Of a DNA stretch of 25,974 nt, positions 15,959-25,974 are shown piece by piece. Under the pieces are notes generated by a model, which was not told the DNA's origin, did not search any database, and saw only the letters and a program-made list of their open reading frames with translations. The position numbers were made by a program, and so were the translations under genes. The DNA comes from JOPF133 sp052144935. GTDB taxonomy: Bacteria > Acidobacteriota > Terriglobia > Bryobacterales > Bryobacteraceae. The stretch lies in contig JBKQPR010000055.1 in the NCBI GenBank assembly GCA_052144935.1, forward strand, positions 1-25,974, written 5' to 3'. Within the stretch, counting starts at the first letter, position 1. Each line of letters begins with the position of its first letter.

Positions 15959-16596
15959 CTACTCGGCCGAAGCGATCCCGTGCCGGATGGCGTATGCCGT
16001 CAGGGCGGCGTCGGTGCGGACACCCAGCTTTTCGCCGATTTTCTGCTTGTGAAATTCCACCGTCTTGACCGAGACGCCCAGAATTTGGGCGATTTCCTTG
16101 CGCACGCGTCCTTCCGCCACCAACTGGAGCACCTCGCGCTGCCTGGGGGTGAGATCGCCCGACTTTTTCGGCCGGCGCAAGAAAGCCGGCCCATCCGTGC
16201 CGAGGCGTTTCTGGATCAGCGAGCTGACGTAGCGCCGGCCACTGCCCACTTCACGAAGTGCCGTGACCAGTTCGGTCGCTGCCGACTGCTTCAATACGTA
16301 TCCGGATACCCCCGCCTCGAAAGCCGCGTCCACAAAACTGAGGTCTGCATGCATGGTGAGGATAATCAGTTTGGCGCCGGGATTCGATTGCTTCAGCCGC
16401 CGCGCGGCTTCGATACCGTTCAGGCCGGGCATCGAAATGTCCAGCAGAATGAGGTCCGGGTGGTGTCTTTCGGCCGCTTCCAGGACCGCCCTGCCATCGG
16501 CGGCCGTCGCGACCACCTCGAATTCCGGCGCCAGCAGGGCCTTCAGTCCTTCGAGCAGGATGGTATGGTCGTCGGCCAGTAACAGCCGCGGCTTCT

Positions 16597-16600
<4 letters not shown>
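15959..16600 (-). CDS. NarL/FixJ-type response regulator
   Basis: 213 residues. Receiver domain at 1-120 with D10/D11, phospho-acceptor D54 (ILLDISMPG), T82 and K104. A LuxR-type helix-turn-helix spans about 149-205 (LTPRQREVLQLVAEGRVRKE, SVKTVEFHKQKIGEKLGV). The ATG overlaps the TGA of the histidine kinase gene upstream (ATGA), indicating translational coupling. It is therefore the expected cognate regulator of the CheB-CheR-PAS kinase and likely a DNA-binding activator. The target genes cannot be told from the window. Confidence 0.93.
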
Positions 16601-20350
<3,750 letters not shown>

Positions 20351-20769
20351 AATTCTCCTCCCTGGGAAGCGACCCTGGTGCCAGGCCGCCGCTTGGTGGA
20401 ACGTGTGCCCCATATTCTCTCATAACAGCCGGAAAGGGGTTATAATTTCACTCGATGTAGGCTAGCTCACCTAGGCACTCTCCTAGTTCCATTTGCCCGT
20501 GCCCAATTCTATTATTTGAAAATATACTATTTAAAAAAAAAGAAATCAGCCCGATGAATTGAAAGCGGAGGCGCGGGTGTGGTTCTGCCTATCGTTGGAT
20601 TGCCGCCTCCCAGCGCTACCTCATCGAGGCTGCGGGATCATTACGACTGAACGCATGGGGCGGGGTGTCCGGGAGTGCCTGCCCATGCCGTCAATACGTA
20701 GCCACGTAGCTGTACTTCTTCCCGTTGCCCCCGCTCACGCGGGGCTTGGTAAGTCTATTTGGAGGGAAC
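20351..20769. other. Divergent regulatory region with AT-rich core
   Basis: It separates the kinase (minus) from the receiver gene (plus). A TATAAT box occurs at 20441-20446, a CTAGG palindrome at 20471-20487, and an AT-rich stretch with a 9-A run at 20533-20541. No convincing gene. Confidence 0.5.
20471..20487. promoter_or_regulatory. Palindromic operator candidate CTAGG-N6-CCTAG
   Basis: CTAGGCACTCTCCTAGT, sharing 13 of 17 bases and the exact half-site spacing with 15019-15035. It is positioned between divergent signalling genes, upstream of an AT-rich segment. Confidence 0.45.
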
Positions 20770-21282
20770 GTGGCAGCGGAGCCGATCGCAAACCAAGGAT
20801 GCAGCGGACTGAAGAAGTCGCCCGGAATTGAGGCCGCTAGCAATGTTGTCCTATCCGTCAGCCCCAACCACGAAGACTGCGTTTCTCTGGAACGCATCTT
20901 CAAATCCGGTTGGACCGTGATCGCCAGCGCCACAGTTGCTTCGGCCCTTTCCGTGTTGCGGGAAATGACAATTCCAATCGTGGTTTGCGATTCCGATCTC
21001 GCGCCGGGTACGTGGGGAGAGATGTTGGACCACATCTCGCTTCTTCCCGATCCCCCTCTGTTAATCGTGTCTTCCCGGCTGGCGGATGATCGGTTATGGG
21101 CGGAAGCCCTGAACCTGGGGGCATGGGACGTGCTGGCGAAGCCGTTTGACACGGAGGAAGCGTCCCGAATTGTCAGTTTCGCCTGGCAACATTGGCAGGA
21201 TCGTCACGGCGTCCATTGCAACCGCACCAGACAAAGGAAGGCCGCAACCGGAGTCCAACCAATGACTGCAACTGGAACGTAG
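20770..21282 (+). CDS. Stand-alone receiver-domain protein
   Basis: 170 residues from GTG 20770, with GGAGGG (20761-20766) just upstream; the ATG at 20725 is possible. Receiver-like fold from about 25 to 135: VVLSVSPNHEDC, the likely phospho-acceptor D74 in VVCDSDLAPG, SS at 101-102, and K124 in VLAKPFD. The first acidic residues are replaced by a NHED motif. The tail (136-170) is polar and unrecognised. It is probably an orphan regulator linked to the divergent kinase. Confidence 0.75.
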   Translation: MAAEPIANQGCSGLKKSPGIEAASNVVLSVSPNHEDCVSLERIFKSGWTVIASATVASALSVLREMTIPIVVCDSDLAPGTWGEMLDHISLLPDPPLLIVSSRLADDRLWAEALNLGAWDVLAKPFDTEEASRIVSFAWQHWQDRHGVHCNRTRQRKAATGVQPMTATGT

Positions 21283-21302
21283 GCTCTCGTGGAGAAGGCC
21301 AG

Positions 21303-21614
21303 ATGGAAGCAATTGTTTTGACGGATGACGAACTCAAGCGCCTGGAAACACGATTCGGACCCGTTGTGCGGCAAATGGGTCCGTGGAATTCCGATGGCGT
21401 CTTCGGCTATGCCAGCGTTCCGATAGCCGCCGTGGAGAAGGCGGCGGAAACGTTCGAAAATCCCGATCTGCTGGTAGCGATCCTCCGCCTCCGCACGCCG
21501 GAGCGGACTAAGACGTTCATCGAATTGCTGGAGGATTCCGGCTCCGTTTTGGTCGAGAGAATCGTTGCCGCCTACGGGGAATTCTCTCTTTGGTCTCATC
21601 CACCGGCTGAATAA
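21303..21614 (+). CDS. Small unknown protein, intact copy of a duplicated gene
   Basis: 103 residues from ATG 21303 with GGAGAAGG upstream. No known family recognised: it starts MEAIVLTDDELKRLETRFG, is mostly helical by composition and ends VAAYGEFSLWSHPPAE. A second copy with about 90% DNA identity, broken by insertions, lies at 23458-23778, which shows the sequence is a real unit under duplication. The same leader (GTAGGCTCTCGTGGAGAA) precedes both copies. Confidence 0.65.
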   Translation: MEAIVLTDDELKRLETRFGPVVRQMGPWNSDGVFGYASVPIAAVEKAAETFENPDLLVAILRLRTPERTKTFIELLEDSGSVLVERIVAAYGEFSLWSHPPAE

Positions 21615-21616
21615 AT

Positions 21617-21835
21617 GTGTCGATATTTTCGACAGGGAATGAGGGAACAGGACGGGAGATTGGCACTCAGAATGACCTGATAGGACTCATTTCGGAGCGG
21701 CGCCTCGAGTTGGCGCAGAGGGAACGGGAAATCCGCTTCCGGGAGCGATTCGATGCCGGGACGACCCAGGCAGTGGCGCGATTGGTGGCTGAAACCGGCT
21801 GGGTTCGGGACCTGGACGAGATGCTTGTGAATTGA
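21617..21835 (+). CDS. Possible small helical protein
   Basis: A 72-residue frame from GTG 21617, two bases after the previous stop. The C-terminal part (LISERRLELAQREREIRFRE, then RLVAETGWVRDLDEMLVN) looks helical and charged, which is plausible for a real short protein. The start is weak and no ribosome binding site is clear; it could be spurious. Confidence 0.3.
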   Translation: MSIFSTGNEGTGREIGTQNDLIGLISERRLELAQREREIRFRERFDAGTTQAVARLVAETGWVRDLDEMLVN

Positions 21836-21942
21836 AGTCGAATGTTCGAGAAAAGAAGGCAACCACAAGACGACGGCGACGATCGAATGCATTGGCCGGC
21901 GCGACTGTTGGAGTTCAGGTCGGAACAAGCCGGACGCTGTGT

Positions 21943-22018
21943 CGGCCCCGCAAGGGCGTGACCTCCAATCGCCCCTCCCGCTGGTTTGGCATTGGTCACG
22001 CCCTTGTGTTTGGGGCCG
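21943..22018. repeat. Large imperfect hairpin
   Basis: CGGCCCC (21943-21949) plus AAGGGCGTGACC (21952-21963) pair with GGTCACGCCCTT (21994-22005) plus GGGGCCG (22012-22018). That is 19 pairs with a small internal loop and a 30-base end loop. It ends about 29 bases before the ATG at 22047, so it could shape the leader of that gene or be an old mobile element. The frame 21832-22047 across it looks spurious. Confidence 0.55.
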
Positions 22019-22046
22019 GCAGCATAAGAGAAAAGGTGACGGCGTA

Positions 22047-22283
22047 ATGCCAAAGCAAAACATGCGCGTGAACGCCATTCGTCGAGACATTCTGGTATCG
22101 GGTGCCGGCGCTACGGTGTCCCCATCGGGTGGTACCGGCTTGGATAATTGGCCCTCGGGGCAAGACGGGCGGAAAGTGGACCAACCCACGGATGTGGCAA
22201 GCATCCTTTGGCGCCTTCGCTCGGAGCGGCAACAGATCGAACGGGCCATCCGGCGCCTGAAGGAACCTAATCGGCTTCAGTAA
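22047..22283 (+). CDS. Small unknown protein
   Basis: 78 residues from ATG 22047 with AAGGTGA 9-10 bases upstream. A Gly/Ser-rich middle is followed by a charged helix (VASILWRLRSERQQIERAIR). The N-terminal RVNAIRRDILVSGAG resembles RVTPIRRDIVLSDAG in the protein at 22513, hinting at a shared origin of this segment. Function unknown. Confidence 0.5.
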   Translation: MPKQNMRVNAIRRDILVSGAGATVSPSGGTGLDNWPSGQDGRKVDQPTDVASILWRLRSERQQIERAIRRLKEPNRLQ

Positions 22284-22421
22284 AGGCCGGACAGAAGCAG
22301 CGCCACCATGCGTGACCGAAAGCGGAAGAATTAGGGAACCGGACGATGCTTGGGGATGCAACATGATGCAGCGGGTTCGGGCCGGGAAAAACGAGACGGG
22401 GCGCCCCGATCCCACCAGGGC

Positions 22422-22450
22422 GCCGCTTATCCTCCGGCCGCTTATCCTCC
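22422..22450. repeat. 14-bp direct repeat
   Basis: GCCGCTTATCCTCC occurs twice, one base apart (22422-22435, 22437-22450), in the 230-bp gap upstream of the gene at 22513. Otherwise nothing is seen in 22284-22512. Confidence 0.6.
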
Positions 22451-22512
22451 ATAAGCCTGGGTCGCGCTCTCTGGTGTCTTGGAGTCCCCGGCCCACCACG
22501 AAATGTAACGGT

Positions 22513-22761
22513 ATGATCCCAGGGCCAGGTAGAGTGACCCCTATCCGGCGAGACATCGTCTTATCGGATGCCGGCCGGCAGGCCGCGGACGTCGCTTTCG
22601 ATCTCTGGGTTTCTTCAGCCTTTCGAGGCTGTTCACCCGAAGAGGCTCTGCTGACCGCCATCGCCGCCGTTCGAATGGTGAAAGGGACGTCTTCGCCGGG
22701 GCTGTTCCTGGCGCCAAAGCGCAAACACGACGTTCATCCGCCGATTGCGAGTGAGGCGTAA
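22513..22761 (+). CDS. Small unknown protein upstream of a receiver gene
   Basis: 82 residues from ATG 22513; a longer start at 22312 is possible but its extension looks non-coding. The region DAGRQAADVAFDLWVSSAFR followed by GCSPEEALLTAIAAVRMVKG suggests a compact helical protein. It ends 16 bases before the receiver gene at 22778, so co-expression is likely. No family recognised. Confidence 0.5.
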   Translation: MIPGPGRVTPIRRDIVLSDAGRQAADVAFDLWVSSAFRGCSPEEALLTAIAAVRMVKGTSSPGLFLAPKRKHDVHPPIASEA

Positions 22762-22777
22762 TCTAAGTGGGGCCCCA

Positions 22778-23182
22778 ATGAAAACACTTCTCGTGGTGGA
22801 AGATGAACCGGCCGTTATGAAGCTACTTCGGTATATGCTGACGCAATACAGCCTGATTGAAGCAACCACAGCCGAGGAAGCTCTGCGACTCTTCATCGAC
22901 CATGACCGTCGGGTCGATCTCCTGATTGCCGACCTCACCTTGCCGCAATTATCGGGCATCCAGGTAGCGCTGCTTCTTCGCTCGGAGATTCCAGATCTGC
23001 CTGTGATAATCACATCCGGCTATCCCGTGATTGGTTGGAGCAACCGGGATTCCGCCGATCTGAAAAGGCTCGGCTCAAAATCCGTGGCGATCCTCGAAAA
23101 GCCTTTTGACTGCACATCGCTCTGGGACGCAGTTTGTGAGTTGATTGGAGCGCCGCAACCCGCCAAGGTGAGAACTGCGTGA
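22778..23182 (+). CDS. Stand-alone response regulator receiver protein
   Basis: 134 residues, single CheY-like domain: E8/D9, phospho-acceptor D52 (LLIADLTLPQLSG), T79/S80 (IITSGYP) and K108 (ILEKPF). There is no output domain. It is closely similar to the protein at 15232 over its whole length, including the unusual insertion-rich loop after SGYP, so the two are paralogues. The ribosome binding site is weak (GGGGCC region); translation may depend on the upstream gene. Confidence 0.9.
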   Translation: MKTLLVVEDEPAVMKLLRYMLTQYSLIEATTAEEALRLFIDHDRRVDLLIADLTLPQLSGIQVALLLRSEIPDLPVIITSGYPVIGWSNRDSADLKRLGSKSVAILEKPFDCTSLWDAVCELIGAPQPAKVRTA

Positions 23183-23259
23183 CCGTTGCACGGCCCGGCG
23201 CTGCGGTTCTCCGCTGGCTCCTTGCGGGTGACGAAAGTCCGAAAGACAGTACCGCATGA

Positions 23260-23382
23260 CCGTCAACGTCCGGAATCCCGCACGCCCTGCTGTTGGCCAC
23301 CGGCAAGGGAACCGCCGATGTGCGCGGCACGGTGGAGATCGCACGCAACGGCAAACCCGTTGAAGAACTCACGCTGACGTAG
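23260..23382 (+). pseudogene. C-terminal gene fragment, unidentified
   Basis: The frame reads IPHALLLATGKGTADVRGTV then EIARNGKPVEELTLT and a stop at 23380, preceded by an in-frame TGA at 23257. The beta-like pattern looks like a real protein tail but has no start. Tentative. Confidence 0.3.
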
Positions 23383-23457
23383 GGTAGGCTCTCGTGGAGA
23401 ATGGTCACCGCGCCGCGGGTCCGCCTTCCATCTCCCGCAGCCGGCGCTCCAGGCCGG

Positions 23458-23778
23458 ATGGAAGCAATTGTTTTGACGGATGATCGACTCAAGCGCCTCG
23501 AAACACGATTCGGACCCGTTGTGCGGCAAATGGGTCCGTGGAATTCCGATGGCGTCTTCGGCTGTGCCTGGCGCTCCGATAGCCGCCGCGGAGAAGGCGG
23601 CGGAAGCGTTCGAAAATCCCGATCTGCCGGCAGCGATCCTCCGCCTCCGCACGCCGGAGCGGACTAACCGTAGCGGACTAAGACGTTCATCGAATTGCTG
23701 GAGGGTTCCGGCTCTGTTTTGGTCGAGAGAATCGTCGCCGCCTACGGGGAATTCTCTCTTTGGTCTCATCCATCGGTG
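23458..23778 (+). pseudogene. Broken second copy of the gene at 21303
   Basis: From ATG 23458 the DNA follows the 21303 gene closely. It carries a one-base insertion near 23567-23572 (after GTCTTCGGCT) that shifts the frame, and a 14-base insertion duplicating GCGGACTAA near 23661-23680. It ends with the same VAAYGEFSLWSHP coding block in another frame. In this copy the ribosome binding site is also separated from the ATG by about 55 unrelated bases (23402-23457). It cannot make the full protein. Confidence 0.85.
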
Positions 23779-23834
23779 TCGATGAATTCCAAGAACTCCT
23801 GGTGGCCGCCGCCCCGTCGGCGAGCCTTGGCTCC

Positions 23835-24491
23835 CTACGCCGCCGGCTTCTGCCGCGCCTCCGCCACGAGGCCCATGAAGCGCCGCGCCAGCTCGCGAAT
23901 CCAGTTCCGCTCGCGGCGCTCGATGGCCTTGTGCGGAATCAACTCGCCTCCCACGCCCAGCGCGGCCGCCCCGGCCAGGATGAACTCGGCGGCGGTGGTC
24001 TGGTTGACCCCTCCCGAGGCGATAAAACTTACCCCCGGAAAAGGCGCCTTCAAAGCCCGGATATAGCTGGCTCCGCCCATTTGCGAGCAGGGAAAGATCT
24101 TCACCAGATCGCACCCCGTCCTACGCGCCGCCAGGATTTCGGTTGGCGTGAGGACTCCGGGGAAGACCAGGACCCGCGCGCGCAAGGCGAATTCCACGAT
24201 GGCGAGGTCCAGCCCCGTGCTGGTCAGAAATTGCGCGCCGGCATCCAGGCAACGGCTGGCCGTGTCGATATCGTGAACCGTCCCGGCGCCCACAATCACG
24301 TCCGGATACTGCTGCCTGAGGCCGGCGATCACTTCGATGGCTCCCGGCACCGTCATGGTCAGTTCCACGATCGGGATTCCGGCGGCGGCGATGGCCTCGG
24401 CCGCGAATAGCGCGTCCTCGGAGGAGGAGACGCGAATCGCCGGAATGATCCCGATTTCTTCAATGCGGGCGCGAACTTCGGTGTTGGTCAT
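23835..24491 (-). CDS. KDPG/KHG-type aldolase
   Basis: 218 residues; start at 24491, since the longer frame from 24563 runs into the neighbour. A class I (beta/alpha)8 aldolase of the 2-keto-3-deoxy-6-phosphogluconate / 4-hydroxy-2-oxoglutarate family. Visible are E43 (IVELTMT), the GAGTVHD loop (68-74), Schiff-base K131 in CDLVKIFPC, and the phosphate-binding-like ASGGVNQT. It splits 2-keto-3-deoxy sugar acids or their phosphates into pyruvate and an aldehyde. There is no leader, so it is cytoplasmic. It could finish degradation of products from the dehydratases at 2972 and 5819, although it lies 17 kb away. Divergent from the DinB gene. Confidence 0.9.
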   Translation of the reverse strand: MTNTEVRARIEEIGIIPAIRVSSSEDALFAAEAIAAAGIPIVELTMTVPGAIEVIAGLRQQYPDVIVGAGTVHDIDTASRCLDAGAQFLTSTGLDLAIVEFALRARVLVFPGVLTPTEILAARRTGCDLVKIFPCSQMGGASYIRALKAPFPGVSFIASGGVNQTTAAEFILAGAAALGVGGELIPHKAIERRERNWIRELARRFMGLVAEARQKPAA

Positions 24492-24561
24492 GGCGCTTGT
24501 AAAACTGGAGTCTACAACAAATCGCGCGGATGTGGCAGACTGGGCCCAGGAGATTGCGGCC

Positions 24562-25041
24562 ATGCCTCACCAAGACCCTCTGCGCGAGCACCTCGTCCAA
24601 TTGCTGGAGGGAGGCCACGCCCACACCAGTTTCTACCAAGCCACGCGCGGCTTTCCCATCGGCCGCGCCGGGGTGCGGCCGGCCGGCGCGCCGTATTCCG
24701 CCTGGGAGCTGGTCGAACACATGCGCATTGCGCAGAACGATATCCTGCGATTCTGCCAGTCGGCCGAATACCGGTCGCCCGAATGGCCGCGCGGGTACTG
24801 GCCAGCTTCGCCCGCCCCGGAACGGGAGGAACAATGGAAGGATTCGCTGCGCCATTTCCGCGACGATCTGGCCGAGTTCCTGACCATGGTGCGCGATCCG
24901 GCATCCGATCTCTACCGCAAACTTCCCTGGGGCGACGGCCAGACCCTGCTGCGCGAGGCGCTGCTGATCGCCGACCACAATGCCTACCATCTGGGACAAC
25001 TGGTGCTGGTACGGCGTTTGTTGGGCGCCTGGGAGGAATAA
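24562..25041 (+). CDS. DinB-family putative metalloenzyme
   Basis: 159 residues from ATG 24562 with AGGAG 9 bases upstream; the ATG at 24490 overlaps the aldolase start and is less likely. A four-helix DinB/YfiT-like fold is suggested by the metal-binding His set: H53 (WELVEHMRIAQNDIL), and H139 and H143 (ADHNAYHLGQLVLVRR). Such proteins are thiol-dependent transferases or damage-inducible proteins. The exact reaction is unknown. Confidence 0.85.
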   Translation: MPHQDPLREHLVQLLEGGHAHTSFYQATRGFPIGRAGVRPAGAPYSAWELVEHMRIAQNDILRFCQSAEYRSPEWPRGYWPASPAPEREEQWKDSLRHFRDDLAEFLTMVRDPASDLYRKLPWGDGQTLLREALLIADHNAYHLGQLVLVRRLLGAWEE

Positions 25042-25120
25042 GCGTCGCGTTTAAACAACCATGTACTTTGGAACGGATAGTGTCGGCAGCGACGATTACA
25101 ATATCAACGGCAATTGAGCT

Positions 25121-25228
25121 AAGGTTCGAATCGGCGCTGTTGCCAACGCAGGTAAGCTGCTGAAGTGCACCCCGAGTCTCGATGGGTAGACGGTTCAACT
25201 TCCCCACCATGAGGTCCACTACACCTAT
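25121..25228 (-). pseudogene. Fragment of an AAA-ATPase signalling protein
   Basis: The minus frame reads IGVVDLMVGKLNRLPIETRG then ALQQLTCVGNSAD. This resembles the conserved segment (LVxKLNRLPxxTQxALQQLACLGN) in the AAA-ATPase part of large serine/threonine kinase-ATPase-histidine kinase hybrids. A TAA stop precedes it, and nothing of the flanking domains is found. Confidence 0.55.
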
Positions 25229-25299
25229 TTAATCGAGATGTAGCGCTATTGCCAGCGGTCCAACGTTATTCCACCCGGTCTTCCCCTTCGGCCTGGAAA

Positions 25300-25650
25300 T
25301 CAGTTCGCGCTAGGACGGGAAGCGGCCCGTTTCCGCCGCAAGAATCCAAGACCCGCCAGACCGACAGCCAGGAGTCCGAAACTGCCGGGCTCGGGGCTGG
25401 AAACCACGGCGATGCCCGTTGGACCGCTTAGTCCCGAGATCAGCGCTGCGTTCACCGAAACTCCTGAGGTGGTGTACTCGGATACAGTGCCGCCCAGCGC
25501 ATTGGTGATGTATAGGTTCGTGGCGTCGGTCGCGATGCCCAGGGGTCCGTCCAGCCCGGAGATCAAGGCGGCGTTCACGGTGCCTCCCGAGGTGGTGTAT
25601 TCGCCCACGATGCCTGTGAGGAAGTTGGTGACGAAGATGTCTGAGCCTAG
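25300..25650 (-). pseudogene. C-terminal fragment of a PEP-CTERM protein with repeats
   Basis: The frame (GTG at 25608 or open upstream to 25650) contains two copies of a 40-odd-residue repeat (EYTTSGGTVNAALISGLDGP and EYTTSGVSVNAALISGLSGP) with LYITN between, like NHL/Vgb-type propeller repeats. It ends in a classical PEP-CTERM sorting tail: SSPEPGSFG, a hydrophobic helix (LLAVGLAGLGF) and LRRKRAA. A TAG stop just upstream (25651-25653) and the absence of a signal peptide show that the front of the gene is lost. Intact proteins of this type are exported and anchored via exosortase. Confidence 0.78.
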
Positions 25651-25654
25651 CTAG

Positions 25655-25860
25655 CTAGAATGTTTGACGATCCGGCGGTTCGACCTCCGGAAGTCCGTCC
25701 TTCTTAAGTCCACATTTCTTGAGGATCGGTTTGACCACAATTTTCCACTCGAGGTGGCCGCGGTTCTGCTGGGACTGTTCAAGTGCCCCTTTGAGCGCGG
25801 CGCAGAGGCTTTCGGTCTCACCAAGGTCAGGGAGGAGATGTGTTTGGTCTTCGGCGCGCG
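25655..25860 (-). pseudogene. C-terminal fragment, unidentified protein
   Basis: No start codon, and a stop upstream near 25863. The frame reads HLLPDLGETESLCAALKGAL, then RGHLEWKIVVKPILKKCGLK and KDGLPEVEPPDRQTF, with the stop at 25655. The smooth amphipathic pattern suggests it was coding. It ends inside a CTAGCTAGCTAG run (25647-25658) directly against the PEP-CTERM fragment. Family not recognised. Nothing is seen in 25861-25974. Confidence 0.4.
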
Positions 25861-25974
25861 CGAGAAATTACCCTAGTTTGCTCACCAAGAGTGACCCGCC
25901 CGGGCGGGACCGGACGGCGCCATTTTGCGTTAGGCAGATGGTCGGGCCGGCCGGGAAGACAAACTGGTTCGGGA

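Noticed and set aside
20559..20831. A 90-residue frame upstream of the receiver at 20770
   Set aside because: No domain, no ribosome binding site, and it overlaps the better supported receiver start.

Overview
The window looks like an accessory stretch of a large, high-GC genome from the phylum Acidobacteriota, most likely a Bryobacterales/Solibacter-type organism. This is an inference. It rests on several exported sugar-acid enzymes with twin-arginine leaders, a PEP-CTERM sorting tail, a CheB-CheR-PAS hybrid kinase with stand-alone receiver proteins, and many dead gene fragments. No rRNA, tRNA or CRISPR array was seen.

Layout. 1-1042: an IS91-type transposase scrap, a 23-bp inverted repeat and a frameshifted RDD membrane protein. 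1374-7003: a catabolic block on the + strand (aldo/keto reductase, truncated E-set esterase, galactonate-dehydratase-like enolase-superfamily enzyme, RraA/HMG-aldolase-like protein, then a second enolase-superfamily enzyme). It is interrupted by a minus-strand scar made of two gene fragments. Almost every enzyme in the block begins with a Tat or Sec type leader, which suggests an extracytoplasmic sugar-acid pathway. 7005-8765: a scrapyard holding a palindromic element, an HNH-like relic, one small secreted protein, an IS630 transposase relic with an internal inversion, and a clear MITE-like element with 20-bp perfect terminal repeats and a 12-bp flanking duplication.

8766-11034: a Wzt-like ABC protein lacking the normal signature region and the catalytic glutamate, tail-to-tail with a circularly permuted ATP-grasp-like protein. 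11336-14084: two secreted low-complexity proteins in one operon that share a C-terminal SmpA/BamE-like domain. 15232-23182: a signalling region with three single-receiver proteins, a NarL-type regulator and a large CheB-CheR-PAS-PAS-histidine kinase broken by a one-base frameshift. A shared palindrome, CTAGG-N6-CCTAG, lies upstream of two of the stand-alone receivers. Several small unknown genes lie among them, and one of these (21303) has a second, broken copy about 2.15 kb downstream.

23835-25041: a KDPG/KHG-type aldolase divergent from a DinB-family protein. The aldolase could complete the sugar-acid route in the cytoplasm. 25042-25974: relics only (an AAA-ATPase signalling protein fragment, a PEP-CTERM tail with repeats, and an unidentified C-terminal fragment).
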